NCBI RefSeq assembly: GCF_945952095.1
Contig: NZ_CAMFHL010000157.1
Span: 1-16,956 of the forward strand
DNA length: 16,956 bases
Direction of reading: 5' to 3'
Source of the DNA: an uncultured Arsenicibacter sp.
GTDB lineage: Bacteria; Bacteroidota; Bacteroidia; Cytophagales; Spirosomataceae
Below the pieces are notes generated by a model that saw nothing but the letters and a program-made list of their open reading frames with translations, was not told the DNA's origin and made no database searches. Positions 15,303-16,956 of this stretch are shown one piece after another; the stretch's first letter is position 1; the number at the start of each line of letters is the position of its first letter. A program made the position numbers and the translations under genes.

Positions 15303-16676
15303 TTACTCCAGTTCCCTGATTTTAATGCTCCGGAAGTGTACCTCGTCGCCGTGATCCTGAATGAGGATATGACCGGCCGGGGCCTGCGCGAAATTCGGGT
15401 ACGTACTGTATTTACTTTTGGCGACAAGGTTTCTGAAGATCTGCGAAAAGCGGTCGTATTCGACCATTTTCAGGTTATTCAGCCAGTGCTCTACATGGCC
15501 ATCCCGCGACACAATCCGCAGTTTGTTCCACTTGCCGGGCTGGCTGATCCGCTTTTCAGTATTCCCCTCCGACAGATTTTCGGAGGTAATCAGGTCGTAG
15601 AGTGAAGCGGTTGTCCGGTTTCCGTTAACGCCGGCTTTGGCATCAGGGTGCACGTTATCATCCAGAATCTGAAATTCGGGACCAAGGCCGGTACCCGGTT
15701 TTTTGGCCGGATCGTCTACCACAAAGTATTTGATGCCGCTGTTGCCGCCTTTTGTTAACCGGAAATCCAGTTCCAGCTCAAAGTTGGAAAACGTATCAAC
15801 CGTTTCGATATCGCCTCCCTTACGGACACTGTCTTTTTTTGAACCGAGCACTTTCAGAATGCCGTCCTGCATGGCCCATCCTGCATCGGCAAAGTGGTCT
15901 GCATTGGCCAGTTTCCAGCCTTTTGCCGTTTTCCCGTCCCAGAGCAACCGCCAGCCATGCCGGCTTTCGCGTTCCGTTAACTGGTTGGTGAGGTAGCTGA
16001 TTTCACGGATTTCAGGGCCTTTCTGCCATTGTACGGCGCTCAGGTTTTCGGTCGCAATCCGGATGTTACGCCACTGCACGGTAAGGCCAACCTGCTCCTC
16101 GCGCTTAATCTGATGCACCTGCAAGGCAATGAGTCCGCGTGCCGTCTGATTGTCCCAGACATCGGCGCAGGGAACGCCGTTGATCCAGGTTTTGATGTGG
16201 GGACCAACCGCTTCGATATGGTACTGATTCCACTGACCGCTGCGTAAGGCTTTCTGTCCTGATGGATTAACCGACAGCGGGTAGAGCCAGCCGCTGCGGG
16301 CCTCGTCGTATACCCCGCCGCTCCAGCCCCGGTTACCGGGATCAATTTCGACCTGGTAGCCATGCACGCGGCCGTTGTTGATAGCCGGATCACTGATGCT
16401 CCGGATCTGAATACCTGAATTCAGACCGGGTTCCACCTTGACATCCATTTCAAGCACAAAATCACCATAAAGCGCTTCGGTACATAAAAATGTGTTGGGC
16501 GTATTCAGCTGTGAAACACCGACAATGGCGTTATTCTGGATTCGGTATTCAGCATTGCCGTTGCGTTTCACCCAGCCCTTGAGGTCTTTACCGTTAAAGA
16601 GGTCTTTCCACTGGGCATTGGATTCGGCAGTCAGGATGCTGAATCCGAGTGCGAGAATACATGTGAAATAATTCAT
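15303..16676 (-). CDS. Tandem DUF1080 (3-keto-disaccharide hydrolase-type) secreted protein
   Basis: This 457-aa protein has two copies of the DUF1080 concanavalin-like fold in one chain. A signal peptide ends SNA/QWKD (about 22). Copy one (about 23-208) contains WKDLFNGKDLKGW, NSGIQIRS, VHGYQVEIDPGNRGWSGGVYDE and a final VQWRNIRI strand. Copy two (about 241-456) contains WRLLWDGKTAKGW, NSGIKYFVV, GPEFQILDD, GKWNKLRIV and ends VHFRSIKIREL. Each copy thus has the family's opening L-x-G-K-x-x-x-G-W and closing F/W-R-x-I-x-I strands. DUF1080 proteins are known as 3-keto-glycoside hydrolases, which cleave sugars already oxidised at C3; whether both copies are catalytic here is unknown. It is the first gene after the SusD terminator and is directly coupled to the next gene. 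A partner sugar-3-dehydrogenase is expected, and the cytochrome-fused dehydrogenase 10 kb downstream is a candidate. Confidence 0.9.
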   Translation of the reverse strand: MNYFTCILALGFSILTAESNAQWKDLFNGKDLKGWVKRNGNAEYRIQNNAIVGVSQLNTPNTFLCTEALYGDFVLEMDVKVEPGLNSGIQIRSISDPAINNGRVHGYQVEIDPGNRGWSGGVYDEARSGWLYPLSVNPSGQKALRSGQWNQYHIEAVGPHIKTWINGVPCADVWDNQTARGLIALQVHQIKREEQVGLTVQWRNIRIATENLSAVQWQKGPEIREISYLTNQLTERESRHGWRLLWDGKTAKGWKLANADHFADAGWAMQDGILKVLGSKKDSVRKGGDIETVDTFSNFELELDFRLTKGGNSGIKYFVVDDPAKKPGTGLGPEFQILDDNVHPDAKAGVNGNRTTASLYDLITSENLSEGNTEKRISQPGKWNKLRIVSRDGHVEHWLNNLKMVEYDRFSQIFRNLVAKSKYSTYPNFAQAPAGHILIQDHGDEVHFRSIKIRELE

Positions 16677-16716
16677 AATTCAGGAAATGTATGGGGGCTA
16701 ATAATAGTTCGGGCAC

Positions 16717-16749
16717 AAAAAAGGGAGAGAGGTTTTCAGGCTCTCTCCC
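16717..16749 (-). terminator. Rho-independent terminator after the SusD-like gene
   Basis: Read on the minus strand, a 9-bp perfect stem (gggagagag with ctctctccc, 16723-16731 and 16741-16749) with a 9-nt loop is followed at once by six Ts (16717-16722). It lies 28 bp past the SusD stop and about 40 bp before the DUF1080 start. It should end or attenuate the susC/susD transcript and lower expression of the downstream enzymes relative to the transporter genes. Confidence 0.85.
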
Positions 16750-16777
16750 GGTATTCAGATTGAGTAGGTATTGCTGG

Positions 16778-16956
16778 TTAATACCCCGGATTCTGCTTCA
16801 TCGCCGGGAACGACAAGTCGATCTCGCTCTGCGGAATCGGGCGTAAATTATGTTTATCGGCAATAGAGGCGCTTTTCGCCGCCCACGGGTTATATTTTTT
16901 AACCCGTTCGACCAGCTTGCCGGTCCGTTTCAGGTCAAACCACCGGCTGTATTCGC
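16778..16956 (-). CDS. SusD/RagB-family outer-membrane glycan-binding lipoprotein, C-terminus only
   Basis: Only the last 58 codons are in the window. They read in frame from the right edge to a TAA at 16778-16780. The sequence has the typical SusD ending: a helix with YSRWFDLKRTGKL, then LRPIPQSEID and the closing QNPGY. SusD proteins sit on the cell surface, bind glycan and work with a SusC TonB-dependent porin. By the usual gene order susC should lie just upstream, outside this window to the right. The match is by motif and is strong despite the short length. The gene marks the enzymes that follow as part of a PUL. Confidence 0.93.
   Translation of the reverse strand, partial: EYSRWFDLKRTGKLVERVKKYNPWAAKSASIADKHNLRPIPQSEIDLSFPAMKQNPGY

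Noticed and set aside
16680..16722. Promoter for the DUF1080 gene using the terminator T-run (TTTG) and TACATTTC
   Set aside because: The spacing (24 nt) and last base do not fit, the second element is too close to the ATG, and the first is part of the terminator tract.

Overview
The window is a single co-directional run of genes, all on the minus strand, that reads as the enzyme part of a Bacteroidota polysaccharide-utilisation locus (PUL). The right edge holds the C-terminus of a SusD-like outer-membrane glycan-binding lipoprotein, which is diagnostic for Bacteroidota. The roughly 50% GC content, the long multidomain secreted enzymes and the co-occurring families (NPCBM-linked GH27, DUF1080, PVC-type cytochrome dehydrogenase) suggest the order Cytophagales (Spirosoma-like). 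The genus is an inference, not something the sequence proves.

Layout in transcription order, right to left: SusD C-terminus (16778-16956), a rho-independent terminator (16717-16749), a tandem DUF1080 protein (15303-16676), a Tat-type secreted polysaccharide-lyase-like protein (13584-15302, starting on the base after the preceding stop), a hairpin repeat, a GH28 pectinase-like beta-helix enzyme (11790-13466), a GH92 alpha-mannosidase-like enzyme (9444-11786, 3 bp after GH28), a 257-bp gap with a REP-like hairpin, a secreted alpha/beta-hydrolase esterase (7627-9186), a 24-bp-arm hairpin, a first GH27 enzyme (5539-7542), a cytochrome-c-fused dehydrogenase (3275-5524), another hairpin, a second paralogous GH27 enzyme (1196-3202), another hairpin, and an unrecognised secreted alpha-helical protein cut by the left edge (1-1067). 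Almost every complete product has an export signal, so this is periplasmic or surface glycan breakdown.

Functionally, the cluster combines hydrolysis (GH27 alpha-galactosidase/beta-L-arabinopyranosidase type, GH28, GH92, an esterase) with genes of the oxidative, 3-keto-sugar type of glycoside cleavage (two DUF1080 domains in one protein; a sugar-dehydrogenase-like beta-propeller joined to a c-type haem domain). GH28, GH27 and the esterase together suggest a plant cell-wall substrate such as a pectin or arabinogalactan side chain; this is an inference. A feature of the DNA is that every intergenic gap longer than about 50 bp contains a strong inverted repeat. Five belong to four unrelated sequence families and one is the terminator. 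No RNA genes, CRISPR arrays or transposase genes are visible, and no gap exceeds 300 bases.
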